Source: Thermoplasmata archaeon
GTDB taxonomy: Archaea > Thermoplasmatota > Thermoplasmata > UBA184
Length of the DNA: 13,274 bases
Reading direction: 5' to 3'
Assembly: GCA_030042855.1 (NCBI GenBank)
Contig: JASHYU010000199.1
Span: 1 to 13,274, forward strand
The notes below the pieces were generated by a model. That model was not told where the DNA came from. It was given only the letters and a program-made list of their open reading frames with translations, and made no database searches. How positions within the stretch are numbered: the stretch's first letter is position 1; each line of letters starts with the position of its first letter. Below, piece by piece: positions 5,542 to 12,682 of this stretch. The position numbers and the translations under genes were made by a program.

Positions 5542-6111
5542 CTAGGGCGTTCCGAACAGATCGCGTTCCAGGCGTCGGGTCTCCTCGGCGTCGACGGCCC
5601 GGGAGAAACGATCCAGTCGGTCGTGATTGATCGCAAGGAACGCGGGGCCTCCCGCGAATCCCGCGAGGAGATCGACGGCCTCGGCCGGACGACCGAGCAG
5701 GTACAGTGCCGCGCCGAGGGCCTCGACGGTGTTCAGCTCGCCGACCCGCCCGTAATGCTGCGGATTGCCGGCGACGAGGAACGGGAGACGTCGGCGCACC
5801 GCGCGACCGCGCGGGAGGACCGGCGGGAGGCGGCCCGACGCGCTCAGCCGGTTCCAGGAACAATCGACGGCCAGGATGCCGCTCCGCTCGGCCGTGGCGA
5901 GGTCGGCGCGCGACAGGGCATCGACCGCGTACGGATCGAGCACGAGCGGGACCCACGCCTCGCCCGCGTTCGCCGGCGCGGACCGCGCCAGTCCGAGTCG
6001 CAGGAGCCGGCGGCCGGTGCACGCTCGGGGGTGGTCGTCCCCGACGACCCGGACCCAGCGACGGATCGCCGGCTTACGCCGCGGGCTGGGCGTACTCGCG
6101 GAAGATCGCAT
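5542..6111 (-). CDS. tsr3: Tsr3, rRNA aminocarboxypropyltransferase
   Basis: Tsr3 transfers the aminocarboxypropyl group of S-adenosylmethionine to a modified uridine of small-subunit rRNA, a late step in ribosome maturation. The family pattern is clear: DDHPRACTGRRL (25-36), the family's D-P-K-x-C-T-x-K-K-L element; LAVDCSW (80-86); LPFLVAGNPQHYGR (109-122); LNTVEA (126-131); and a C-terminal helical part with FLAINHDRLDRF. Homology begins near Arg18, just after the aldolase stop (6074), but no ATG, GTG or TTG lies there in frame. The nearest start is ATG 6111, giving 189 residues and a 38-nt overlap with the aldolase gene, hence probable translational coupling. The first 16 residues would be an extra Ser/Pro/Arg-rich extension. 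An unusual start codon nearer the homology cannot be excluded. Confidence 0.88.
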   Translation of the reverse strand: MRSSASTPSPRRKPAIRRWVRVVGDDHPRACTGRRLLRLGLARSAPANAGEAWVPLVLDPYAVDALSRADLATAERSGILAVDCSWNRLSASGRLPPVLPRGRAVRRRLPFLVAGNPQHYGRVGELNTVEALGAALYLLGRPAEAVDLLAGFAGGPAFLAINHDRLDRFSRAVDAEETRRLERDLFGTP

Positions 6112-6985
6112 GCAGCTCGCGCGTGAGGCGGAGCGCCTCCTCCCTCGGCCGCTGCCAGAGGTTCCGCCCGAAGATGATGCCGGTCGCCCCGGCGTCCAGG
6201 GAGGAGCGGACCTTCGCGAGCAGGTCGGTGTCGTCGACCTTCTCCCCGCCCGAAACGAGCACGAGGGCCCGTCCGGCGCTCTCCACGACCTTGCGGAACG
6301 CCGCGTCGTGCGAGAGGCGCAGCGTGGGGTAGGGGGCCGGGCTATCGGCATCCTTGTCGGACGGGACCGGGTAGTTCAGCTTCACGATGTCCGCGCCGAG
6401 CTCGAGCGCGACGCGCGCGGCGTAGTCGACGGCGTAGAGGCTCTCCCGGCCGCCCTTCTTCGCGACGGCTTCGCCCCGGGGGTACGCCCAGACGATCACT
6501 GGCATCCCGAAGCGGTCCGCCTCCGCCCGGACCTCCTGGAACTGGAGGAAGTCGCGGTCCTGGGCCGGCGAGCCGACGTACAGGGGGTAGCCCACGGCGT
6601 CCGCGCCGAGGCGCACCGCATCCTCCACGCTCCCGGTCAGCCCGCTGAACGCTTGGGCGTCGGACGGGATCCCGGTCTTCCCGTTGATCTTGAGGATGAG
6701 CGGGACCTCGCCCGCGAACTCGGCGTAGTACTTCTCGGCGAGACCGATGTGGAGCGCGATCGCGCTGAACTTGCCGTCGCGCGCGAGCTCGTACTGGTAC
6801 TGGGGATCGAGCGAGGCCGGGTTCGCGAAGAAGTCGACCGGGCCGTGCTCGAGCCCCTGGTCGATCGGCAGCACGAGGAGCGTCCCCCCGCCCGGCCCGT
6901 GGTCGTAGAGGAGGTGCTTGAGGCGCGTCACCTTGCCCGGCGAGAGACCCAGCCGGCTGAGGGCGGGACGCGGATAGCGCGGCAC
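6074..6985 (-). CDS. fba: Class I fructose-1,6-bisphosphate aldolase, archaeal DhnA type
   Basis: A 303-residue TIM-barrel aldolase that interconverts fructose 1,6-bisphosphate with dihydroxyacetone phosphate and glyceraldehyde 3-phosphate in glycolysis and gluconeogenesis. The DhnA-type active site can be aligned with Thermoproteus tenax aldolase: Asp42 in LPIDQG, Trp166 and Tyr168 in VIVWAYPRG, and Schiff-base Lys202 in DIVKLNYP. LVSGGEK (243-249) and GIIFGRNLWQ (269-278) form the phosphate-binding end of the barrel. It starts at GTG 6985 with GAGGT about 10 nt upstream. A longer N-terminal arm than in short archaeal forms (about 35 residues before the barrel) is present. It leads a two-gene unit with tsr3. 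Some relatives in the same superfamily (ADH synthase-like) act on other substrates, but the residues here favour aldolase. Confidence 0.93.
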   Translation of the reverse strand: MPRYPRPALSRLGLSPGKVTRLKHLLYDHGPGGGTLLVLPIDQGLEHGPVDFFANPASLDPQYQYELARDGKFSAIALHIGLAEKYYAEFAGEVPLILKINGKTGIPSDAQAFSGLTGSVEDAVRLGADAVGYPLYVGSPAQDRDFLQFQEVRAEADRFGMPVIVWAYPRGEAVAKKGGRESLYAVDYAARVALELGADIVKLNYPVPSDKDADSPAPYPTLRLSHDAAFRKVVESAGRALVLVSGGEKVDDTDLLAKVRSSLDAGATGIIFGRNLWQRPREEALRLTRELHAIFREYAQPAA

Positions 6986-7022
6986 GGGCGATCGGACCTC
7001 GGCCGCGGCACCGATGGGTGCG

Positions 7023-7029
7023 ATTTAAC
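7023..7029 (-). promoter_or_regulatory. Possible TATA box of the aldolase gene
   Basis: GTTAAAT on the minus strand lies about 41 bp before the GTG start of the aldolase. It would give a leader of about 15 nt. The 143-nt gap between aldolase and CDF transporter must hold two divergent promoters. Confidence 0.4.
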
Positions 7030-7073
7030 GCTTCGTTCGGGGCGAGCGGGCCACCCTCCGGAAGGGCGAGCGA

Positions 7074-7080
7074 CTTTATC
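7074..7080 (+). promoter_or_regulatory. Possible TATA box of the CDF transporter gene
   Basis: CTTTATC is centred 52 bp before ATG 7129, implying a leader of about 25 nt. It is the only A/T-rich stretch on this side of the divergent gap. Confidence 0.42.
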
Positions 7081-7128
7081 CCCCCGGAGACCCGTGGACC
7101 TCCCCCCCTCGTAGGATTCGGAACCCCG

Positions 7129-8013
7129 ATGCGGGCCCAGGTGATCATCGTCGCGACGCTCGTGCTCAACGCCGGCCTGTTCGTCGCGAACCTGGCGGTG
7201 GCGATCGTCTCGGGCAGCCGGACGGTCCTCGCGCAGGCGATCTACACGGTCACCGACCTGGTCGGGAGCGGCCTCCTCCTCTGGGGTCTCCACGTCTCCC
7301 GCCGACCCGCGAGCTACGTCTATCCGTTCGGTCGGGGGAAGGAGCGGTTCTTCTGGGCGTTCGTCTCGATCCTGGTGACGTTCACGATCGCGGGGATCGT
7401 CGCGCTCGTCACCGGGTTCGAACAGGCGATCAGCCCCGCGCCGATCCACCACGTGGAGGACGGCCTCGTGGTCATCGCGGCGTCGCTCGCGGTCAGCCTC
7501 GGCGGGATCTGGATCACGCTCCGGGAGCTCCGGGTCTCCCGCCAGACCCTGCAAGCGCTCCTCGAGTCCGCGAACCAGGGGTTGAAGTCGATCTTCTACC
7601 AGGACCTCGTGACGATCGTCGGCTGCGTCGTCGCGTTCGGGGGGCTGCTCGTGGTCTACCGGACGTCGGACTACTGGATCGACGGCGTCACCGCCGCGGT
7701 CGAGGGGATCCTCCTCGTCGGCACCGGCTTTCTCCTCACCGCGGAGAGCCGCGAGTACCTGATCGGGCGCGCGCTCGACCCCCAGGTCGCGCGGGCCCTG
7801 CTCGGCGTGATCGAGCGCGATCCGCGCGTCGGGCGCGTGCGCAGCCTCCAGTCGATGCTCCTCGGTCCGGACGACGCCCTCCTCGCGCTGCGGATCAATT
7901 TCCACGACGATCTCACGACCGATCAGATCGAGCGCGCGATCGACGAGATCACGACGTCGCTGAAGGTCTCCTACCCGGTGCTGCGGCACATCGTCATCGA
8001 GCCGGAGTCGTGA
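7129..8013 (+). CDS. Cation diffusion facilitator (CDF) family transporter, atypical metal site
   Basis: A 294-residue protein with about six membrane segments (roughly 4-27, 32-54, 73-97, 110-130, 158-176, 183-203) and a cytoplasmic C-terminal domain ending in LRHIVIEPE, as in CDF proteins. YPFGRGKERFFW (65-76) after the second segment is a CDF hallmark. Family members export Zn, Mn, Fe or Co in exchange for protons. The transport site normally has Asp/His-x3-Asp in segments 2 and 5. Here segment 2 reads Tyr39-x3-Asp43 and segment 5 Ile155-x3-Asp159, so two of four ligands are missing, as in some divergent subgroups. Metal choice, or even transport, is uncertain. I chose ATG 7129, where the first membrane segment begins two residues later; the frame extends to 7018 but that part looks non-coding. 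The last 20 nt overlap the convergent MFS gene. Confidence 0.87.
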   Translation: MRAQVIIVATLVLNAGLFVANLAVAIVSGSRTVLAQAIYTVTDLVGSGLLLWGLHVSRRPASYVYPFGRGKERFFWAFVSILVTFTIAGIVALVTGFEQAISPAPIHHVEDGLVVIAASLAVSLGGIWITLRELRVSRQTLQALLESANQGLKSIFYQDLVTIVGCVVAFGGLLVVYRTSDYWIDGVTAAVEGILLVGTGFLLTAESREYLIGRALDPQVARALLGVIERDPRVGRVRSLQSMLLGPDDALLALRINFHDDLTTDQIERAIDEITTSLKVSYPVLRHIVIEPES

Positions 8014-9244
8014 CCGCCGCGACGGCCACGGTCGCGAGCTCGCGGTACCGGGCGACCGTGAGGAGCACGAGCGCCACCGCGACCGTGCCGAAGAAGAGGT
8101 AGAGGCCCGGGCGGCCGAGGAGGTCGTAGAGCCCCGTCGACGCGAGCAGGCCGAGGAGCATCCCGAGCGAGATGGTCAGCGAGTAGATCGCCATCGTCGT
8201 GGCGCGACCGACCTCGCTCGAGAGTTCGGCGAGCGCGGCGAGCGCGGCGGGTCCGTAGGCGAGCGCCACGACGACGCTCACGCCGATCCCCGCCAGGAGC
8301 GGGACCCGGGGTCCGTAGTCGACGAGCAGCGAGGCGAACAGCATCACCGAGACGAAACCGGTTGCGCCCACGGACATCATCCGCATGCGGCCGACGCGAT
8401 CCGAGAGGCGGCCGAAGAGCGGCTGGCTCACGACGAGCACCGCGCCCCCGGCGCCGATCCCGATCGCGAGGTAGACCGGCGAGATCCCGATCCCCGTCGC
8501 CGACGTCGCGAGGAAGACGAGCGCCGTGCCGATCAGCATGTAGATCACGAGCCAGGGCAGCGTGACGAGGAGCACGCTCCGGCGGAACGCGGGGCGGACC
8601 ACGGCGGCGAACGAGAACGCGCGGGCCGGCGCGCGCGGGGAGAGCCCGCGCGTGAGGAGGTAGGCGAAGAGGAGCCCGAGGGCGAGCGACGCCGACCCGA
8701 CCCAGAAGACCTCGCCGAGCGACCGGTTCGGAAGCACGCCCAAGATGCCGAAGCCGAACGCGAACCCCGAGATCCACCCGAAGAGGTTCATCGCGTCGAA
8801 CCGGCCCATCTCGAACCCGACCTCGTCCGACCGGGAGCGCGAGGCGACGATCGCGAGGCTCGGGGCCAGGATCGCCCCGCTCGCGATGCCGAAGAGGAAG
8901 TTGAGCGCGGCGAGGGCGAACGGCGAGCGGGTCGTCGCCACGACGGCGAGGAGGACCGCCGCGCTGGCCATGCCGGCGAAGAGGACCGGGAAGCGGCCGA
9001 ACCGGTCCGCCGCCGCGCCAGAGAGCAGGACCGTCGAGAACTCGCCGACCGAGGCCATCGCGCTGACGAACCCCGCCTCGCCGACGTCCGACTGCCCGAG
9101 GTTCGTCGAGCGCATCAGGATGTAGCTCGCGAAGACGGCGATCGTGATGCCGAAGGCGAACCGCACGAAGAACGTCGCGCCGAAGACGGCGAAGAGCGGC
9201 CGCGCGTGCTCGTCGATCGGGCGGGCGGCCGGCGCGGTCGCCAC
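7994..9244 (-). CDS. Major facilitator superfamily (MFS) transporter
   Basis: A 416-residue membrane protein with about twelve hydrophobic segments in two halves. The MFS loop motif occurs in both: GAAADRFGRFPVLFAG (76-91) after segment 2, and FGRLSDRVGRMRMM after segment 8. The sequence between segments 6 and 7 is short and positively charged (LSPRAPARAFSF), as usual. Drug/sugar-type efflux or uptake is possible; no feature fixes the substrate. It starts at GTG 9244, 4 nt after the stop of the VOC protein gene, so the two are almost certainly co-transcribed and a shared job, such as removal of a toxic compound modified by the VOC protein, is a reasonable inference. Its 3' end overlaps the CDF transporter gene on the other strand. 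Confidence 0.92.
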   Translation of the reverse strand: MATAPAARPIDEHARPLFAVFGATFFVRFAFGITIAVFASYILMRSTNLGQSDVGEAGFVSAMASVGEFSTVLLSGAAADRFGRFPVLFAGMASAAVLLAVVATTRSPFALAALNFLFGIASGAILAPSLAIVASRSRSDEVGFEMGRFDAMNLFGWISGFAFGFGILGVLPNRSLGEVFWVGSASLALGLLFAYLLTRGLSPRAPARAFSFAAVVRPAFRRSVLLVTLPWLVIYMLIGTALVFLATSATGIGISPVYLAIGIGAGGAVLVVSQPLFGRLSDRVGRMRMMSVGATGFVSVMLFASLLVDYGPRVPLLAGIGVSVVVALAYGPAALAALAELSSEVGRATTMAIYSLTISLGMLLGLLASTGLYDLLGRPGLYLFFGTVAVALVLLTVARYRELATVAVAAVTTPAR

Positions 9245-9248
9245 GGAC

Positions 9249-9644
9249 CTACGCCGAGGCGGGCCCCGGCGCCCGCTCGATGAGCTCGATCCAGATGTCG
9301 TTCGGGTCGAGGATGAACGCGATGCGCGAGGTGCCGCCCGACAACCGGAACGGCTCCTTCGCCACGCGGACGTTCTTCGCGCGGAGCTTGAGGAGCAACC
9401 GGTCGAGCTCGGGCACCTCGAACGCGAGGTGGTCGAGCTGCTCGCCGGCCTCGGGCGCGTCCTTCCCGTCCCAGTGCGTCAGTTCGATCCGCGCGCCGCT
9501 CGCCGGGTCCCGGACGAAGGCGATCTCCGCGTGATTCTCCGGGATGGTCCGCCGCCGCTCGAACTCGAGGCCGAGCACCTCGGTGTAGAAGGCGAGGCTC
9601 TCGTCCATGCGGCCGACGGTGATCGAGGTGTGGAGGAACTTCAT
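9249..9644 (-). CDS. VOC family protein (glyoxalase I-like metalloenzyme)
   Basis: A 131-residue protein with two beta-alpha-beta-beta-beta modules, the size of a single-chain glyoxalase/bleomycin resistance (VOC) protein. The four metal-ligand positions of glyoxalase I are filled: His5 (FLHTSI), Glu54 (IELTHW), His72 (LDHLAF) and Glu120 (WIELIE). DESLAFYTEVLGLEF (14-28) and ILDPNDIWIELIE (111-123) are the usual family signatures. A lactoylglutathione lyase-like or methylmalonyl-CoA epimerase-like activity is possible. The DPNDIWIEL ending recalls glyoxalase I more, but Archaea lack glutathione, so another thiol adduct would be needed. It starts at ATG 9644 and leads a pair with the MFS gene. 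Confidence 0.91.
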   Translation of the reverse strand: MKFLHTSITVGRMDESLAFYTEVLGLEFERRRTIPENHAEIAFVRDPASGARIELTHWDGKDAPEAGEQLDHLAFEVPELDRLLLKLRAKNVRVAKEPFRLSGGTSRIAFILDPNDIWIELIERAPGPASA

Positions 9645-9674
9645 CGTCCCACGGGAGGGAGAGGGAGCCGGGGT

Positions 9675-9682
9675 GGTAAACC
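9675..9682 (-). promoter_or_regulatory. TATA-like box of the VOC-MFS pair
   Basis: GGTTTACC on the minus strand is centred 35 bp before ATG 9644, in the 51-nt gap after gltX. It is the only A/T-rich element there and predicts a leader of about 10 nt. Confidence 0.45.
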
Positions 9683-9695
9683 TTGGCTTCCTCCG

Positions 9696-11426
9696 TCAGG
9701 GATGGCCGAAGACGACCCGGAGCGGGGTCGAGCCCGGGGCCCAGTCCGTCTCGAGGCGGACGAACCCGACGCGCTCGAACTGGACGATCGTGCCGGGCTC
9801 GGCCCGGGCGAGCGCCTCCTCCGCGAGGCCGGTCGTGTGCGCCCCGTCGATCCCGAGCAGGTCGACCGGTACGGCGCCCGGCACGCCCACCCACTGGAGC
9901 CGCGGCAGCCGCTGATTCGGGCGGCTCGTGAAGGTGGCGGCGACCGTCCCGCCGGGGGCGGGGAGCACGTCCGGCAGCCGGATGTTCGCGAGGTCCTTGA
10001 GCCGGATCTCCTCCCCGGCGTGGGCCGCGAGGTCCCGGTGGGCGAGGTAGAACTCCGGCCCCGCCCGGACGGTGCGCGAACCCATCTCGGGGCGGTCCGG
10101 ATGGTTCGCGAGCGTCACCTCGGAGAGGTCGAACGGGTACCCCTCGACGGAGAGTCGCACCGGCTCGGCGACGAACGCCCGTCGCACCGTCGTGGCGTCG
10201 ATCCGCTGGCGGTTCTCGGCGTAGAGCGTCTCCGCCGGCACCTCGATGTCCGCGAGCGAGAGGCCGAACGACAACGTGAACGCGCGCAGGGCGTCCATCG
10301 AGATCCCGCGCCGGTCGAGCGAACGGAGCGACCAGGTCCGGGGGTCGGCCCAGCCGTCGTAGACCCCGGACTTCACCTCGGCGTAGGACTTGCTCTTCGC
10401 GACCTTCGCCTCGCGGATCCGCAGGATCCCCCAGTGGAGGAACGGGGGTCCGTGGATCCCGAGGAGTTCCCAGATGAACCGCTGCATGCGGTCCTCCATC
10501 ACGAGGTCCTTGCCGCGCAGCACGTGGGTCACGCCGAGCTCGACGTCGTCGACCGCCCAGGAGAACTCGAGCAGCGGCCAGACCCGGTACTTGTGACCGA
10601 CCCGCGGGTGGTCGAGGTCGCTGATCCGGAAGAGCACCCGGTCGCGGAACGCCGGGTCGGGGTCCGCGAGGTTCGTGCGCAGGCGGAGGACCGCCTCGCC
10701 GGGGGCGTAGGCGTTGCCGAGCATCCTCTCCCACTCGGTGAGGGTCTCCGCGGGGGTCTGGTCGCGCTCGGGACAGGCGCGGCCGAGCCGGCGGTTCTCG
10801 CGGAGCACCTCGGGCGCGCAGCGGCACACGTACGCGCCGCCCTTGTCGATGACGCGCACCGCCCACGGGTAGTGGTGGGGGATGCGATCCGACTTGTAGA
10901 GCACCTGGTCGGGGCGGACGCCCGCGAGCGCGAGGTCGCCGAGGATGAGGTCGAAGAACTCCGGCTCGACGCGCTTCGCCTCCGAGCCCACCGTGTCGTC
11001 GAAGACGAGCAGGAGACGCCCCCGGTACCGCTCCCGGTAGTATTGGTTGACAAAGAGCATCCGGCCGCTGCCGATGTGCAGCCCCCCGCTCGGGAACGGG
11101 GCCATCCGCAGGACGACCGCGCCCGGGACCGCCCCGGGGAGCTCCGGGAAGACGGCGCCTTCCTCCCGGGCGGGCTTGGCCGGTCCTCGCTCGGGACCCC
11201 CGAGTCGATCGAGCTCCTCCTCGAGCTCGGGCATCGGCCGGCGCTCAAGGTCGGCGACGACCTCGGAGGCGAACGCGCGCACTTCCTCCGCCCGGCCCCG
11301 GAGCGCGGGGTCCGCCGCGAGCAGGCGGGAGACGACCGGGCCCACCTCGGCGGTTCCCGAGTGGGCGACCGCGTTCTCGAGCGCGGCGCGGCGCACGCGA
11401 TCCTTCACGCCGTCCGGGAGCGTCAC
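9696..11426 (-). CDS. gltX: Glutamyl-tRNA synthetase, archaeal type
   Basis: A 576-residue class I synthetase of the archaeal/eukaryotic GluRS-GlnRS branch, normal length. Residues 1-95 form the archaeal N-terminal helical region. The ATP-site signature reads APFPSGGLHIGS (109-120), so the last residue of HIGH is Ser. FDDT (142-145) and VLRGKD (302-307) mark the amino acid and tRNA acceptor sites. The KMSKS loop is VAKSKS (342-347). Residues from about 400 are the beta-barrel anticodon-binding domains, of archaeal rather than bacterial type. Archaeal GluRS normally charges both tRNA-Glu and tRNA-Gln, the latter then amidated by GatDE; a tRNA-Gln gene lies in this window. It starts at GTG 11426, 24 nt after the upstream gene's stop, with a TATA-like box 26 bp before it, suggesting a leaderless message. 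Confidence 0.95.
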   Translation of the reverse strand: MTLPDGVKDRVRRAALENAVAHSGTAEVGPVVSRLLAADPALRGRAEEVRAFASEVVADLERRPMPELEEELDRLGGPERGPAKPAREEGAVFPELPGAVPGAVVLRMAPFPSGGLHIGSGRMLFVNQYYRERYRGRLLLVFDDTVGSEAKRVEPEFFDLILGDLALAGVRPDQVLYKSDRIPHHYPWAVRVIDKGGAYVCRCAPEVLRENRRLGRACPERDQTPAETLTEWERMLGNAYAPGEAVLRLRTNLADPDPAFRDRVLFRISDLDHPRVGHKYRVWPLLEFSWAVDDVELGVTHVLRGKDLVMEDRMQRFIWELLGIHGPPFLHWGILRIREAKVAKSKSYAEVKSGVYDGWADPRTWSLRSLDRRGISMDALRAFTLSFGLSLADIEVPAETLYAENRQRIDATTVRRAFVAEPVRLSVEGYPFDLSEVTLANHPDRPEMGSRTVRAGPEFYLAHRDLAAHAGEEIRLKDLANIRLPDVLPAPGGTVAATFTSRPNQRLPRLQWVGVPGAVPVDLLGIDGAHTTGLAEEALARAEPGTIVQFERVGFVRLETDWAPGSTPLRVVFGHP

Positions 11427-11447
11427 GGGGAGCGCGACCGCCGCCGC

Positions 11448-11456
11448 GATTAAAGG
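11448..11456 (-). promoter_or_regulatory. TATA-like box of gltX overlapping the upstream stop codon
   Basis: CCTTTAATC on the minus strand contains the TAA stop (11450-11452) of the preceding gene. Its centre is 26 bp before the gltX GTG, so transcription would start at or next to the start codon. Confidence 0.45.
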
Positions 11457-12262
11457 GGTTCGCGCGGGGTCGAGGCGGGGCGGGGGCTCCGGGACGACGG
11501 ATTGCGCTCGATCGTCTCGTCGACCGCTTCCGCGAGCGTGATCTCGCCGAGGAGCACCCGGTGCGCCGAGGAACGGGAGATCGTCACCCGACCGTTGCTG
11601 CCCTCGCGGCTGAGCCGCTGGAGGTTCGAGATCTCACCGGGGGTGAAGCGGTCCGGGATCCGCTCGCGCACGGGATGGCCCCGCGTACGGGCGATGACGC
11701 CGGCCGCCGCCGCGTCTCGCGGCCGTCGGCGTCCTCGGGGGGTCGTGCCCTGCTCGTCCACGAGCTCCACCGATCGCTGGTGGGCGAGGAGGGCGCGCAC
11801 GATCCGGTTCCGGGTCGGGGGGTCGCCGCTCCCGACGCGGAAGAGCAGGTGGCGCGTCGCGAACCGATGGCGCAGATGCACCGCGAACGGCCCCGCCGCC
11901 TCCGGCGAGTCGAGGTTCCCCTGGCCGATCACGACCGGTCCGGCGAGCACCGCGTACCCCGGCCGGGGGCCGGGGTCGATGCCGACGATGATCTCCTCCT
12001 CGGCCGAGGTCGGGCCGAGCGAGTGCGCGACCGCGGCTCCGAGCGCTCGACGGTCGATCCCCTCGGACACCGCGATCACGTTGGGATGCGAGATCAGGTA
12101 CGCCTCCTCGGGCGAGGTGAGGACGACCGCGACGGTGTCGGGAATCCGGTGGCCCGGGAAAAGGCTCACGGTCGGCCAACGTCGTTCCCGGAGAAATCCC
12201 GCGAGCTCATGGTAGAGCGACGGGTCCCGAGTGACGAGTCCAACCGATCGACGTGCCACCAT
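11450..12262 (-). CDS. Uncharacterised archaeal protein with a RuvX/YqgF-like RNase H fold
   Basis: A 270-residue protein that I cannot name. Residues 1-88 look like a small alpha/beta domain (VGLVTRDPSLYHELAGFL). Residues about 90-195 resemble the RNase H-like fold of RuvC/YqgF: GIDPGPRPGYAV (94-105) fits the first strand with catalytic Asp96, VDEQGTT (168-174) resembles the D-E-R-x-T-T motif of YqgF, and PRDAAAAGVIA (181-191) supplies a third acidic residue, Asp183. The D-E-D set needed for two-metal nuclease activity is thus present. Residues 205-252 form a conserved-looking helical segment (ISNLQRLSREGS, GEITLAEAVDETI). A structure-specific nuclease or RNA-processing role is inference only. 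It starts at ATG 12262 and precedes gltX by 24 nt. The Ser/Pro/Arg-rich end is probably disordered. Confidence 0.75.
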   Translation of the reverse strand: MVARRSVGLVTRDPSLYHELAGFLRERRWPTVSLFPGHRIPDTVAVVLTSPEEAYLISHPNVIAVSEGIDRRALGAAVAHSLGPTSAEEEIIVGIDPGPRPGYAVLAGPVVIGQGNLDSPEAAGPFAVHLRHRFATRHLLFRVGSGDPPTRNRIVRALLAHQRSVELVDEQGTTPRGRRRPRDAAAAGVIARTRGHPVRERIPDRFTPGEISNLQRLSREGSNGRVTISRSSAHRVLLGEITLAEAVDETIERNPSSRSPRPASTPREPL

Positions 12263-12275
12263 CGTACCAGACGGT

Positions 12276-12282
12276 GATATAC
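12276..12282 (+). promoter_or_regulatory. TATA box of the zinc-ribbon/rnp4 unit
   Basis: GATATAC is centred 26 bp before ATG 12305, so the message should be leaderless. No ribosome-binding sequence precedes that ATG. Confidence 0.58.
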
Positions 12283-12285
12283 CGC

Positions 12286-12291
12286 ATTAAG
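12286..12291 (-). promoter_or_regulatory. Possible TATA box of the RuvX-like gene
   Basis: CTTAAT on the minus strand is centred about 27 bp before ATG 12262, again compatible with a leaderless message. It is only a few bases from the plus-strand TATA box, so the two divergent promoters would compete for or share factor binding. Confidence 0.4.
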
Positions 12292-12304
12292 CTTCTCCCC
12301 CGAC

Positions 12305-12682
12305 ATGCCGGTCTGCCTCCACTGCGGGGAGCTCGCGTCCGACGGGGCCTTGTTCTGCGCGAAGTGCGGCTACACCCTTCCGCAGACCGGAGTCGGAACC
12401 GGCGCGCCCCCGCTCACCCCAGGAGTACCGCTCGGCACCGCCGCTCCCTCGTCGGGCCCGCCACCTCCGGCGCCGATCCCCGCGGCCCAGCCCGCCCCCT
12501 ACCCGCCCGGCCTTCCCGCGCCCCCATACGTCGTGCCCGTCTCGGGTCCGACCGGCGCTCCACCTCCGGGCATTTCGGGTCCGATCCCCCCGCCCCCGAG
12601 CGGGAAGTACTGCGTCCACTGTCGGACGATCATCGCCCGCGCCGCGGCGTACTGCCCGGTGTGCCAGCAGCCGCAGTCATGA
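12305..12682 (+). CDS. Double zinc-ribbon protein with proline-rich linker
   Basis: A 125-residue protein with a zinc ribbon at each end and a low-complexity centre. The ribbons are Cys4-x2-Cys7 with Cys18-x2-Cys21, and Cys103-x2-Cys106 with Cys117-x2-Cys120, both with exactly ten residues between the pairs. Residues 30-99 are rich in Pro, Ala and Gly with no charged residues, so flexible. No membrane segment or signal is seen. Such double zinc ribbons are common and poorly characterised in Archaea; protein or nucleic acid binding is likely but unproven. ATG 12305 has a TATA box 26 bp upstream. Its TGA stop overlaps the ATG of rnp4 (ATGA, 12679-12682), so the two are translationally coupled. 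Confidence 0.87.
   Translation: MPVCLHCGELASDGALFCAKCGYTLPQTGVGTGAPPLTPGVPLGTAAPSSGPPPPAPIPAAQPAPYPPGLPAPPYVVPVSGPTGAPPPGISGPIPPPPSGKYCVHCRTIIARAAAYCPVCQQPQS

Noticed and set aside
5531..5583. 12-bp direct repeat GGCGTCGGGTCT at 5531 and 5572
   Set aside because: Only two copies, one in the tsr3 coding end, in GC-rich sequence where such matches arise by chance.
9115..10866. A 583-codon minus-strand frame overlapping gltX, the VOC gene and MFS
   Set aside because: It is an out-of-frame reading of three recognised genes, rich in Arg, Pro and Gly.
9144..11453. A 769-codon plus-strand open frame
   Set aside because: Antisense shadow of gltX and the VOC gene, with Arg/Glu-rich composition and no recognisable motif.
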